Shown here: piece after piece, positions 36,893 to 45,724 of the stretch
How positions within the stretch are numbered: the stretch's first letter is position 1
Layout of the letters: every line of letters begins with the position of its first letter
Source: Pseudogulbenkiania subflava DSM 22618
GTDB lineage: Bacteria > Pseudomonadota > Gammaproteobacteria > Burkholderiales > Chromobacteriaceae
DNA: 64,000 nt
Assembly (NCBI RefSeq): GCF_900177275.1
Contig: NZ_FXAG01000001.1
Coordinates: forward strand, 1-64,000
Direction: 5' to 3'
The notes under the pieces: generated by a model
What the model was told of the DNA's origin: nothing
Database searches by the model: none
The model's input: the letters and a program-made list of their open reading frames with translations, nothing else
Translations under genes and position numbers: made by a program

Positions 36893-37156
36893 GAGCCTGT
36901 TCAAGGTCTTTTTGTGGCGGCGGCCGAGCACTGCCGGATGCAGCGCTAGAAGAGAGTCCCTGGCAGTGTCATTCACTGCCAGGGACGAACGACAACGCGA
37001 TGCGCCGGCAGTACCCGGCCCCGAAGGGCTGGCCCGGCAAACGGCCATCTGCGTCGTTGGCCGACTTGGCCTTGGAATGCCAAGGCCAGCGTCGTCCGCC
37101 TCGTTTCTGGCCATTTGCCGGACCAGCGCAGCCGGAAAAAGACCTTGAACAGGCTC
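36893..37156. repeat. MITE-like element at the uraD stop codon, with TAA duplication
   Basis: Begins GAGCCTGTTCAAGGTCTTTT and ends with the exact reverse complement of that end. TAA flanks it on both sides (36890-36892 and 37157-37159), as expected for a 3-bp target duplication. Inner dyad TCCCTGGCAGTG / CACTGCCAGGGA. The right junction forms the TAG stop of uraD. A half-copy lies at 44386. No protein is encoded. Confidence 0.85.
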
Positions 37157-37674
37157 TAAGCACTACTCACCCGCTGCGCCAGCCGCAGCGCGGCGATGCG
37201 GCCGATCTCGCCGAGACAGCGGGCGAATTCCTGTTGCGGGGGGTCGTGCAGGCGCTGCTCGAGCTGGGCGAGGATGTCGTCCCGGCCGAGCCCGGCCACG
37301 GCGACGATGAAGGGATGGCCGAAGCGTGCGCGGTAGTGGGCGTTGAGTTCGGCCAGCCGCGGGGTGTCGGCGCCCTCCTGGCGCAGGCCGGCGGCCTGCT
37401 GCTCTCCGCCCGAGGCCGCGCTCAGCGGGGCACGCGTGCCCAGTTCGGGGTGGGCGCGGATCAGCGCCAGCTGTTCCTCATGGGATGCCGCCAGCATGGC
37501 GGACACCAGCGCCTGCCACAGCGCAAAGCGCGTGGTGAACGGGCGTTGTTCCCAGGCGCGCTCGGCCACCCACGCCGTCTGTTCGAACACGCCGTCGAGC
37601 GCGGCGACGAAAGCGTCGCGCTCCAGGGCCGACAAATCCGCCGGCGTCCAGCACCGGTTGTCAGGGCTATCCAT
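37156..37674 (-). CDS. uraD: OHCU decarboxylase
   Basis: 172 residues from ATG 37674. Contains RAHPELGTR and the downstream SAASGGEQQAAGL, the conserved catalytic His and EQ region of 2-oxo-4-hydroxy-4-carboxy-5-ureidoimidazoline decarboxylase. Makes S-allantoin, the last step of urate oxidation. Divergent from uraH by 119 bp. The last two residues and stop border the repeat element. Confidence 0.92.
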   Translation of the reverse strand: MDSPDNRCWTPADLSALERDAFVAALDGVFEQTAWVAERAWEQRPFTTRFALWQALVSAMLAASHEEQLALIRAHPELGTRAPLSAASGGEQQAAGLRQEGADTPRLAELNAHYRARFGHPFIVAVAGLGRDDILAQLEQRLHDPPQQEFARCLGEIGRIAALRLAQRVSSA

Positions 37675-37793
37675 GGCGTCCTCTCCTGCCGCCAACGCGG
37701 CGAATCATCACCATGCGGTTATAACCATAATAGAAGCTGGCCACTGCGCTGCTTTCCCGACAGCATCGTCATGACTGACAGAAAGGCCACACC

Positions 37794-38147
37794 ATGGGCC
37801 GTCTCACCACGCATGTGCTCGATACCGCGCGCGGCTGCCCGGCCGCCGGGCTGGTCGTGAGCCTGTACCGCATCGACGGCCTGCAACCGCGCCGGCTGCT
37901 GGTTACCCGCACCAACGCCGACGGCCGCTGCGACGCGCCGCTGCTGGAGGGGGCGATGCTGCTGCCGGGGGTGTACGAGCTGCACTTCGCCGCTGGCGAC
38001 TACCTGCGCGCGCAGGGCCACGCCCTGAGCGATCCGCCCTTCCTCGACGTGGTGCCGATCCGCTTCGGCATCAGCGACGCAGCGGCGCATTACCACGTGC
38101 CGCTACTGCTGTCGCCCTACGGCTACAGCAGCTACCGCGGGAGTTGA
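37794..38147 (+). CDS. uraH: 5-hydroxyisourate hydrolase
   Basis: 117 residues, transthyretin-like. N-terminal [17 protein letters not shown] (catalytic His), and the C-terminal [18 protein letters not shown], the family signature. Opens 5-hydroxyisourate to OHCU. Followed directly by puuD. Confidence 0.97.
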   Translation: MGRLTTHVLDTARGCPAAGLVVSLYRIDGLQPRRLLVTRTNADGRCDAPLLEGAMLLPGVYELHFAAGDYLRAQGHALSDPPFLDVVPIRFGISDAAAHYHVPLLLSPYGYSSYRGS

Positions 38148-38149
38148 GC

Positions 38150-39343
38150 GTGGCGGACTACCTGCTCGACTGGCTGGCGCTGCTGCTGCGCTGGCTGCAT
38201 TTCGTGGCCGGCGTGGCGTGGATCGGCGCGTCGTTCTACTTCGTCTGGCTCGACAACCACCTGACCCCGCCGACCGATCCCGAATTGCAACGGCGCGGTG
38301 TCGGCGGCGAGCTGTGGGCGGTGCACGGCGGCGGCTTCTACAACCCGCAGAAGTACCTGGTTGCCCCGCCCGTGCTGCCGCCCAGGCTGCACTGGTTCAA
38401 GTGGGAGGCCTACACCACCTGGCTGTCGGGCTTTGCGCTGCTGGCACTGCTGTATTTGGCGCGCGCCGAGGTGATGCTGGTCGACACGGCCGTGGCGCGC
38501 TTGAGCCCGGCGCTGGCGGTGGCCGTGGCGTTGCTGACGCTGGCCGGGGCCTGGCTGGTCTACCATGGTCTGTGTCGCAGCCCGCTCGGACGGCGTGACG
38601 GCTGGCTCGGTCTGAGCGTCTACCTGCTGTTGGTGCTACTGGCCTGGGGGCTGTCGCAGCTGTTCGCGGCGCGCGCGGTGTATCTGCTCTGCGGCGCGGT
38701 GATCGGCACGCTGATGGCCGGCAACGTGTTCTTCGTCATCATCCCCGGCCAGCGGGCCATGGTGGCGGCCCTGACACGCGGCGAGACGCCGGACCCGGAG
38801 CCGGGGCGGCGCGGCAAGCAGCGCTCGGTGCACAACAACTACTTCACGCTGCCGGTGCTGTTCATCATGATCAGCCCGCACTTCGCCTTCACCTACGGCC
38901 ACCGGTACGGCTGGGCGCTGCTGGCCGGCATCGGCGCCGCCGGGGTGCTGATCCGCCACTTCTTCAACCTGCGCCATCGCGGCATCGTCGACTGGCGCTT
39001 TCCCGCCGCCGGCGCGGCGCTGTTGCTGCTGGTGGCGCTGGCCGGCGCGCCGTCCGGCGTGCTGCCGGCGGGGGCGAAACGGTCTTCGGCCAACCTGGAG
39101 CAGGTGCGCGCCATCCTGGCGCAGCGCTGCGTCGCCTGCCATGCCGCACGGCCGAGCTTTGCCGGGTTTTCGGCACCGCCGGCCGGGGTGCGGCTGGACG
39201 AACCGGCCGAGATCAAGCGCAACGCCGCGCGCCTGGCCGCGCAAGTGCAAAGCAGGACCATGCCGCTCGGCAACCTGACGCACATGACCGACGCCGAACG
39301 CCGCCTTGTCGTCGAATGGGCCGCCGCCGGGGCGCCGGACTGA
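38150..39343 (+). CDS. puuD: Urate hydroxylase PuuD with C-terminal cytochrome c domain
   Basis: 397 residues; GTG 38150 chosen because GGGAG ends 6 bp upstream (a TTG at 38144 is the alternative). Eight or so membrane helices (DUF989 region, 1-300), then a periplasmic cytochrome c domain with CVACH (C327-H331). Oxidises urate to 5-hydroxyisourate and passes electrons to the respiratory chain, replacing uricase. Starts 2 bp after the uraH stop. Confidence 0.93.
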   Translation: MADYLLDWLALLLRWLHFVAGVAWIGASFYFVWLDNHLTPPTDPELQRRGVGGELWAVHGGGFYNPQKYLVAPPVLPPRLHWFKWEAYTTWLSGFALLALLYLARAEVMLVDTAVARLSPALAVAVALLTLAGAWLVYHGLCRSPLGRRDGWLGLSVYLLLVLLAWGLSQLFAARAVYLLCGAVIGTLMAGNVFFVIIPGQRAMVAALTRGETPDPEPGRRGKQRSVHNNYFTLPVLFIMISPHFAFTYGHRYGWALLAGIGAAGVLIRHFFNLRHRGIVDWRFPAAGAALLLLVALAGAPSGVLPAGAKRSSANLEQVRAILAQRCVACHAARPSFAGFSAPPAGVRLDEPAEIKRNAARLAAQVQSRTMPLGNLTHMTDAERRLVVEWAAAGAPD

Positions 39344-39562
39344 ACCCCGGCCCAGTATCCCGGACCCCGGATAACCCGGCCGCAGCGGCTTCGGCCAACC
39401 TGGGCCAGCGGGACTGACAAGCGGCACGGCATGGCCGGAGCGCGGGCTCCACCGCGGCGACCTCGGCGCGGGGGAGGCGGAGAGGGATGGACGGAGGGGT
39501 GGTGGCGCCAGCGGCGGCAAGCGGGCCGTCCGCCGAAGCGGACGCCGGCGCGCTGGTTACAC

Positions 39563-40234
39563 TCAGGACGCCTCGGCTGCGTCGATGATGCCCCACCAGC
39601 GCAGCGTCTGGCGGAAATGGTTGCGCACCTGGCCGGCCGCCTCCTGCTCGTCGCCGCCGGCGATCGCATCCATGATCGCCAGGTGCTCCTCCATCGCCGG
39701 CACGATACGGTCGGGAAGCAGCGGACGGGAATGCTGCATCACCAGGATGCGGTCGCGGTTGCGCGCGTAGATCTCCCGGATGCTGGCGTTGTCGAGGACA
39801 TTGGACAGGGCGCTGTGCAAGGCCCAGTCCACCGCCATCGCCTCGCGCTGCAGCGAGGGCGTGATGCCGGCGCGCGCGGCGTCGAGCACCTGCTGATGCT
39901 TTTGCCGCAGCTCGGCGAGCGTGTCCGCGGCGTGCCGGCGCACCAGCAGCCGGGCGCCCTCCTGATCGAAGAGGGTGCGCAGGTGGAAGCACTCGCGCAC
40001 CAGCTCCGGCGTCGCCTCCATCACGGCCACGCCGCGCTTGGGCAGGACGCGGACGTAACCGGCCGACTCGGCGCGCTTGACCGCTTCGCGCACCGGCGCC
40101 AGCGGCAGCCCGATCACCCCGACCAGATCCGACATCGAGACGAACTGCCCTGCCCGCAGGCCACCGCCGGTCAGCAGTTCCCGCAGCGCCAGGAAGGCCT
40201 TGTCGGCCAAGAGCAAACCTTCAGGCTCCTGCAT
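39563..40234 (-). CDS. GntR-family regulator, FCD subfamily (likely purine-catabolic regulator)
   Basis: 223 residues from ATG 40234 (MQEPEGLLLADKAFLALREL); ATG 40249 is also possible. Winged helix (LVGVIGLPLAPVREAVKRAE) and C-terminal FCD ligand domain (about 90-215). Lies between puuD and the dctA/allantoate genes, so probably controls them. Candidate sites are the TGTAYACA dyads near 48200 and 48360 (inference). Preceded by a 200-bp stretch without a gene. Confidence 0.88.
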   Translation of the reverse strand: MQEPEGLLLADKAFLALRELLTGGGLRAGQFVSMSDLVGVIGLPLAPVREAVKRAESAGYVRVLPKRGVAVMEATPELVRECFHLRTLFDQEGARLLVRRHAADTLAELRQKHQQVLDAARAGITPSLQREAMAVDWALHSALSNVLDNASIREIYARNRDRILVMQHSRPLLPDRIVPAMEEHLAIMDAIAGGDEQEAAGQVRNHFRQTLRWWGIIDAAEAS

Positions 40235-40539
40235 GTTTCTCGTCCCCATCCGTTTTCGTCGAGCGGCAATTGTCACATCAGGCTTTGCCGGCAGCAAATT
40301 CCACCTACCACGCCAGGCAAGCCCATAAAGACATTTTTGTTGCAAAACTCGAAAAATTCAAACTAACATGTCAGAAAGAATATAACACCACACCCCCGGC
40401 ACCGCGTCACTCCGCCCGGCGGGTAAAGGTGAGCCGTCCAGCGCGGAGCCCGCCCCTCTTCGGCGACGCGTCGGCACGCGCCAGCTTGCGCGCAGCCCCT
40501 CCTTCCGGCCGGCTCGGGAAGGGGGTCTTCAGGCCGGGA

Positions 40540-40651
40540 GTCGATAGCAAAACTATCGACAGTACCGAGGCCGGAGGGAATTCAAGCACTTGCGCTTTAT
40601 CCCTAAGCTGTCCCAACCAAGCTAATAATTATTTACACCAAGGAGAAGCAG
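40540..40651 (+). promoter_or_regulatory. Dyad and leader copied from the gcl promoter
   Basis: GTCGATAG-N5-CTATCGAC (40540-40560), then blocks ACCGAG, AATTCAA, CACTT, TCCCTA and GCTGT in the same order and at nearly the same distance to ATG as upstream of gcl (48578-48690; 91 versus 90 bp from the dyad to ATG). AGGAG precedes the ATG in both. This is either duplicated promoter DNA or a shared operator. The 40250-40539 stretch upstream shows no gene. Confidence 0.75.
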
Positions 40652-40795
40652 ATGGCCCGAACAAGAGCAGCGCATGCCGCCACCGCGGCGTTGCGCAACA
40701 ACCCCGTGAGCATGGAACTCACCCCCTCCCGTCATCCCTTCGACAAGACCCCGGTTGCGCACGGCAACCGTCTTTCGATCCGGTTTGCGAGGTGA
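40652..40795 (+). pseudogene. 5' remnant of gcl in front of dctA (47-codon open frame)
   Basis: An ATG frame of 47 codons: MARTRAAHAATAALRNNPVS and a further 27 unrelated residues, ending TGA 3 bp before the dctA ATG. Its first 20 codons line up with the start of Gcl ([20 protein letters not shown]) at DNA level too. It should be translated from the copied ribosome site and then hand over to dctA, acting as a leader peptide. No function of its own is likely. Confidence 0.72.
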
Positions 40796-40798
40796 ACC

Positions 40799-42130
40799 AT
40801 GTACAAACGCTTCCATAAGACCCTGTTCGGGCAAGTCGTCATCGCCCTGATTCTCGGCGTGATCATCGGCATCATCTGGCCCGATTTCGCCACCAAGCTC
40901 AAGCCCATGGGCGACGGCTTCATCAAGCTCATCAAGATGCTGGTCGCGCCCCTGGTGTTCTGCGTCGTGGTGCACGGCATCTGCAGCACCGGCGACCTGA
41001 AGAAGGTCGGCCGCGTCGGCGTCAAGGCCCTGCTGTACTTCGAGATCGTCACCACCTTCGCCCTGGCGCTGGGCGTGCTGCTGGCCGAGACCCTGCGGCC
41101 GGGCGCGGGCATGAACATCAATCCCCACACCCTCGATGGCTCGGCGCTGGCCGACTACTCCGAGCGGGTGTCGCAGGTGGGGCACCTGACGGCGGTGGAC
41201 TTCATCATGAAGCTCATTCCCGCCACCTTCGGGGACGCCTTCGCCAAGGGCGACATCCTGCAGGTGCTGCTGATCGCCATCCTGTTCGGCTGCGCCGTCG
41301 CGGCGCTCGGCGAACGCGGCCGCCCGGTGACCAGCGCCATCGACCACCTCGGCCAGGTGTTCTTCAAGCTGATCGGCTTCATCGTCAAGCTCGCCCCCTT
41401 GGGCGTGATGGGCGCCATCGCCTTCACCGTCGGCAAGTACGGCATCGGCTCGCTCAAGCAGCTCGGCCTCCTGGTGGCGCTGTTCTACCTGACCTGCAGC
41501 ATCTTCGTGGTCGGCATCCTGGGCATCATCCTGCGCCTGGCCGGCTTCAACATCTTCAAGCTGCTGGGCTACCTGCGCGAGGAACTGCTGATCGTGCTGG
41601 GCACCGCCTCGTCCGACGCCGTGCTGCCCCAGGTGATGCGCAAGCTCGAACTGATGGGGGTGAAGGATTCGACCGTGGGCCTGGTGATCCCCACCGGCTA
41701 CTCCTTCAACCTCGACGGCTTCTCGATCTACCTGACGCTGGCGGCGGTGTTCATCGCCCAGGCCACCAACACGCCGCTGTCGCTGACCGACCTCCTCACC
41801 ATCCTCGCCATTTCGCTGGTGACCTCGAAAGGCGCCCACGGCGTGCCGGGCTCGGCCATCGTGATTCTCGCCGCCACCTTGAGTGCCGTGCCGGCCATCC
41901 CCGCCATCGGCCTGGTGCTGGTACTGTCGGTGGACTGGTTCATGGGCATGGCGCGCGCGCTGACCAACATGATCGGCAACTGCGTGGCGACCGTGGTGGT
42001 CGGCGTGTGGGAGAAGGATATCGACCGCGAGCGCGCCACCCAGGTGCTCAACGGCGACATCACGGTCGATCTGCGCGCCCCGGCCCGCGCCGAAATGCTG
42101 GCCGACGCCGCGCCCCAGACACGCATCTGA
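40799..42130 (+). CDS. dctA: C4-dicarboxylate/proton symporter family (DctA-like)
   Basis: 443 residues, DAACS/SDF family. Eight membrane helices plus hairpins with the transport motifs [25 protein letters not shown] and [15 protein letters not shown]. Canonical DctA imports succinate, malate and fumarate; the location in a purine cluster suggests it could carry a pathway acid such as allantoate or glyoxylate-related product (inference). Starts 3 bp after the gcl-like leader. Confidence 0.93.
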   Translation: MYKRFHKTLFGQVVIALILGVIIGIIWPDFATKLKPMGDGFIKLIKMLVAPLVFCVVVHGICSTGDLKKVGRVGVKALLYFEIVTTFALALGVLLAETLRPGAGMNINPHTLDGSALADYSERVSQVGHLTAVDFIMKLIPATFGDAFAKGDILQVLLIAILFGCAVAALGERGRPVTSAIDHLGQVFFKLIGFIVKLAPLGVMGAIAFTVGKYGIGSLKQLGLLVALFYLTCSIFVVGILGIILRLAGFNIFKLLGYLREELLIVLGTASSDAVLPQVMRKLELMGVKDSTVGLVIPTGYSFNLDGFSIYLTLAAVFIAQATNTPLSLTDLLTILAISLVTSKGAHGVPGSAIVILAATLSAVPAIPAIGLVLVLSVDWFMGMARALTNMIGNCVATVVVGVWEKDIDRERATQVLNGDITVDLRAPARAEMLADAAPQTRI

Positions 42131-42149
42131 TCGCACGATCGACACCCCC

Positions 42150-42178
42150 GAGGGACGCGCCAAGCCGGCGCGTCCCTC
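42150..42178 (+). terminator. Strong hairpin between dctA and alc
   Basis: Stem GAGGGACGCGCC / GGCGCGTCCCTC with a 5-base loop, followed by ACGAATTTT. May be a terminator or attenuate read-through into alc. Confidence 0.65.
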
Positions 42179-42214
42179 ACGAATTTTCACTGAACACTGC
42201 AAGGAGAACCCATC

Positions 42215-43252
42215 ATGGCCCATGCCACCGGACCTACCATCATCGCCCCCGCCGCCGAGCTGCCCGATTGGGCGCGCCGCTCGGTCGATCTCGCCAACCC
42301 GCGCCTGGGCGCCCAGGCCCTGTACGCGTCCGACGACTTCTTCGCCGAAGTCTCGCGCATGCTCAACCCGGAGCCGGCCCAGTTCGTGCCCGGCAAGTTC
42401 GACGAGAACGGCAAGTGGATGGACGGCTGGGAGTCGCGCCGCAAGCGCGTGGCCGGCCACGACTGGGCGCTGGTGAAGCTCGGCGTGAAGGGCGTGATCC
42501 GCGGCTTCGACGTCGACACCAGCCACTTCACCGGCAACTACCCGCCGGCAGTGTCGATCGAGGCCACCGTGTCCGCGACCGACGACGTGGAGGCCCTGAA
42601 GGCCGCCGCCTGGACCGAGATTCTGCCCGCGACTGCCCTTGGTCCCAACAGCCATCACCTGCTCGAATGCGCCAATGGCGAGGTCTGGACCCACCTGCGC
42701 GTCAACATCTATCCGGACGGCGGCATCGCCCGCCTGCGCGTCTATGGCCAACCGGTAGGCGGCCTGGAGAGCGCCGGCCCGGACCAGCTGGTCGATCTCG
42801 TCGCCCTGGAAAACGGCGGCCGCCCGGTGGCCTGGAACGACGCCAGCTTCGGCTCCTCCGCCAGCAATATGCTGCTGCCGGGACGCGGCCTGAACATGGG
42901 CGACGGCTGGGAAACCCGCCGCCGCCGCGAACCGGGCAACGACTGGTGCGTGGTGCAGTTGGGCGCACCCGGCATCATCGAGAAGATCGAGGTGGATACC
43001 GCCTTCTACAAAGGCAACTACCCGGACGCCTGCTCGCTGCAGGCCGCCTTCGTCAGCGGCGGCACCGACCAGTCCGCCACCACCCAGAGCATGTTCTGGC
43101 CGGTGCTGCTGCCGGAGCAGAAGCTGTCGATGGACGCGCTGCACACCTTCACCGACCTGGCCAAGCTCGGCCCGGTGACGCACGTGCGCCTCAACATCTT
43201 CCCCGACGGCGGCGTCTCGCGCCTGCGCCTGTGGGGGCGGGTGGTCAAATGA
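42215..43252 (+). CDS. alc: Allantoicase
   Basis: 345 residues with the two tandem allantoicase domains: GWESRRKR...[14 protein letters not shown] in the first half and [20 protein letters not shown] with [13 protein letters not shown] in the second. Hydrolyses allantoate to ureidoglycolate and urea. Coupled to allA by ATGA. Confidence 0.97.
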   Translation: MAHATGPTIIAPAAELPDWARRSVDLANPRLGAQALYASDDFFAEVSRMLNPEPAQFVPGKFDENGKWMDGWESRRKRVAGHDWALVKLGVKGVIRGFDVDTSHFTGNYPPAVSIEATVSATDDVEALKAAAWTEILPATALGPNSHHLLECANGEVWTHLRVNIYPDGGIARLRVYGQPVGGLESAGPDQLVDLVALENGGRPVAWNDASFGSSASNMLLPGRGLNMGDGWETRRRREPGNDWCVVQLGAPGIIEKIEVDTAFYKGNYPDACSLQAAFVSGGTDQSATTQSMFWPVLLPEQKLSMDALHTFTDLAKLGPVTHVRLNIFPDGGVSRLRLWGRVVK

Positions 43253-43752
43253 AGACCCTCGAACTCGCGGTGGAGCCGCTCAGCCGGGAAGCCTTCGCCC
43301 CCTTCGGCGACGTCATCGAGGCGTCGGAGGCGGTGCGCCACTTCCCGATCAACGGCGGCAACACCGAGCGCTACCACGATCTGGCCAGCATCGAGCCGGG
43401 CCCGGAAGGGCGGGCCATCGTCTCCATCTTTCGCGGCCAGCCGCGTGCGCTGCCGTTCCGGGTGGAGATGATGGAGCGCCACCCGCTGGGCAGCCAGGCC
43501 TTCATTCCGCTGTCCGGCCGTCCCTACCTGGTGGTGGTGGCCCCGGCGGGCGCACCTCCAGCGGCGACGGACCTGCGGGTCTTCCTCGCCCGCGCCGACC
43601 AGGGCGTCAACTACCGCACCGGGGTGTGGCACCACCCCTTGCTGGCCCTCGACGCGGTGTGCGACTTCCTGGTGGTGGACCGCAGTGGCCCCGGCCACAA
43701 CTGCGACGAAGTCCAGCTCGACGCCGTCGCGGTGATTCCCACCGTGGCCTGA
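43249..43752 (+). CDS. allA: Ureidoglycolate lyase
   Basis: 167 residues, AllA/DAL3 family: [24 protein letters not shown] and [17 protein letters not shown]. Splits ureidoglycolate to glyoxylate and urea. Overlaps alc by 4 bp. Followed by a 117-bp gap with a CCCCGCC / GGCGGGG hairpin before the channel gene. Confidence 0.96.
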   Translation: MKTLELAVEPLSREAFAPFGDVIEASEAVRHFPINGGNTERYHDLASIEPGPEGRAIVSIFRGQPRALPFRVEMMERHPLGSQAFIPLSGRPYLVVVAPAGAPPAATDLRVFLARADQGVNYRTGVWHHPLLALDAVCDFLVVDRSGPGHNCDEVQLDAVAVIPTVA

Positions 43753-43869
43753 GCAGCGGGAGCACCGATCATGCCTGATATCGTTGCCGACCACGCCCGA
43801 GTCAGCCCCGCCCGCCGAGGCGGGGCCGCTCCGGGCGCAGCTTGGCCGAACCGCGAAAGGTAGCGCGCC

Positions 43870-44385
43870 ATGTTGCTCGGTCTGGCGCTCCTCTACGTAG
43901 GAGCCGTGCTGATTCTCAACGGGTTGTGGATGCTGGGCCGCATCGGCGACAGGGAGATCCCGGTGATCAACCTGTTCGCCGGCGGCCTCACTCTGCTGGT
44001 GGCCCTCAAGCTCGCGTTCGGCGAGGGGGCCGACGCCGCGTCGATCAAGGCGGGCGCCCTCTCCCTGCTGTTTTCCTTCACCTACCTGTGGGTCGCCATC
44101 AACCGCCACAACGGTGCCGACGGCCGCGGACTGGGCTGGTTCAGCCTGTTCGTGGCGATCACCGCACTGCCGGTGGCGGTGGATACCCTGCGCCTTGCCG
44201 TGTCCACCTGGGACTGGTGGTTCGGCCTGTCCTGGCTGGCGTGGGCCGTGCTGTGGCTGTTGTTTTTCCTGCTGCTGGCGCTGAAGAAGCCGGTGGCCAG
44301 GCTCACCGCCTGCATGGCCATCGGCCAGGGCGTGCTGACCGGCTGGCTGCCGGGCTACCTGCTCCTGACCGGGGCAATGCGCTAA
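43870..44385 (+). CDS. AmiS/UreI-family urea or amide channel
   Basis: 171 residues, six membrane segments. The start MLLGLALLYVGAVLILNGLW and the following VINLFAGGLTLLVALKL match the AmiS/UreI family. UreI is the proton-gated urea channel of Helicobacter; AmiS is its amidase-operon relative. Placed right after the two urea-producing enzymes it most likely lets urea in or out. The TAA stop is immediately followed by a repeat element. Confidence 0.88.
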   Translation: MLLGLALLYVGAVLILNGLWMLGRIGDREIPVINLFAGGLTLLVALKLAFGEGADAASIKAGALSLLFSFTYLWVAINRHNGADGRGLGWFSLFVAITALPVAVDTLRLAVSTWDWWFGLSWLAWAVLWLLFFLLLALKKPVARLTACMAIGQGVLTGWLPGYLLLTGAMR

Positions 44386-44495
44386 GAGCCTGTTCAAGGT
44401 CTGTTGGCGGCGGCCGGGTACTGCCGGATGTCCCGCCAGAAGAGCGTCCCTGGCCGTGACATTCACGGTCAGGGACGAACGGCACGACCCACAAG
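44386..44495. repeat. Half copy of the 36893 element after the urea channel gene
   Basis: Begins GAGCCTGTTCAAGGTCTGTT directly after TAA and follows the left half of the 36893-37156 element (GGCGGCGGCCG, ACTGCCGGATG, TCCCTGGCCGTG / CACGGTCAGGGA). The right half is missing. The rest of the gap to puuE holds two GC hairpins (44505-44531, AGCCGG / CCGGCT; 44568-44586) and a fragment CAATCGAAGATTGGCACGCA (44652-44671) also seen at 19660. No gene is visible there. Confidence 0.75.
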
Positions 44496-44724
44496 CCAAA
44501 AGAAAGCCGGCCCGTCTCGCGACGGCCGGCTCAGGCTGCAGGCGAAGTGCTTCGATGCGTTTTACAGGCCCCGGCAAAGCCGGGCCTCTCCACCTAAGTA
44601 TCTAAATTCCGCAGCCTTCCCATCTATTCCCAATCCTCCGCTGAGCCAATCGAAGATTGGCACGCAGTCCGCCCTTGCCCTGCAAGGGAGCCTCGCTACG
44701 CTCGAGAAGAAGGTCGTCAATAAT

Positions 44725-45660
44725 CTAGCCCTGCGGTGCGTAGGGATGATGCTGGTGCCAGTGGCGGGCGATGTCGACGCGGCGGCACACCCACACCCGG
44801 TCGTGCTTCTCGATGTGGTCGAGGAAGCGCTGCAGGGCGCGGAAGCGGCCCGGGCGGCCGAGCAGCCGGCAATGCATGCCGACCGACATCATTGCCGGGC
44901 GCTCGTCGCCTTCGGCGTACATCACGTCGAAGGCATCGCGCAGGTAGTCGAGGAACTCGTCGCCGTGCGAGAAGCCCTGCGGCAGCGAGAAGCGCATGTC
45001 GTTGGTGTCGAGGGTGTAGGGCACGATCAGCTGCGGCACCGTCGCGCCGTCGGTCTTCTGCACCTCCATCCAGAACGGCAGGTCGTCGCCGTAGTAGTCC
45101 GAGTCGTACAGGAAGCCGCCGTAGTCCGCCACCAGGCGGCGGGTGTTGGGAGAATCGCGCCCGGTGTACCAGCCCAGCGCACGCTCGCCGGTGAGGCGTT
45201 CGATGATCTCCATGCCGATGCGCAAGTGCTCGCGCTCGGTCGCCTCGTCGATGTTCTGGTAGTGGATCCAGCGCCAGCCGTGGCCGGCGATCTCGTGCCC
45301 CAGCTCGCGGAAGGCCGCGGTGACCTCGGGGTGGCGTTCCAGCGCCATGGCGACCCCGAACACGGTCAGGGGCAGGCCGCGCCGCTCGAATTCGCGCAGG
45401 AAGCGCCACACCCCGACCCGCGAGCCGTATTCGTAGACGCCTTCCATCGACATGTGACGGCCCGGGAAGGCCGGCGGGCTGAAGAGTTCGGACAGGAACT
45501 GCTCGCTCCCCGGGTCGCCGTGCAGCACGCAGTTCTCGCCGCCCTCCTCGTAGTTCAGCACGAACTGGACGGCGACGCGGGCGCGGCCGGGCCAGTTGGC
45601 GTACGGCGGGTTGCGGCCGTAGCCGACCAGGTCGCGGGGGTAATCCTTGGTGATGGCCAT
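44725..45660 (-). CDS. puuE: Allantoinase PuuE (polysaccharide-deacetylase fold)
   Basis: 311 residues, NodB-like fold. GYGRNPPYANWPGRARVAVQ at the start, NYEEGGE, HEIAGHGWRWIHYQNI and GWYTGRDSPNTRRL are characteristic of PuuE, the cofactor-independent allantoinase. Opens allantoin to allantoate. Downstream gene of the minus-strand group racemase-permease-allantoinase. Confidence 0.95.
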   Translation of the reverse strand: MAITKDYPRDLVGYGRNPPYANWPGRARVAVQFVLNYEEGGENCVLHGDPGSEQFLSELFSPPAFPGRHMSMEGVYEYGSRVGVWRFLREFERRGLPLTVFGVAMALERHPEVTAAFRELGHEIAGHGWRWIHYQNIDEATEREHLRIGMEIIERLTGERALGWYTGRDSPNTRRLVADYGGFLYDSDYYGDDLPFWMEVQKTDGATVPQLIVPYTLDTNDMRFSLPQGFSHGDEFLDYLRDAFDVMYAEGDERPAMMSVGMHCRLLGRPGRFRALQRFLDHIEKHDRVWVCRRVDIARHWHQHHPYAPQG

Positions 45661-45724
45661 GTGTTTCTCCTGCTACGTTGCGTGCCCGGCACCGTGGGTG
45701 CCCGGCGTCATGATTGCCGTTGCC

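Noticed and set aside
36893-37156. Integron attC site
   Set aside because: Too long, ends with a target duplication, and no integrase or cassette array is present.
40622-43183. Long open frame of 853 codons antisense to dctA and alc
   Set aside because: High GC and strong codon bias on the plus strand open the antisense frame. The plus-strand genes are recognised families and the antisense product is low-complexity His/Gly/Asp-rich.
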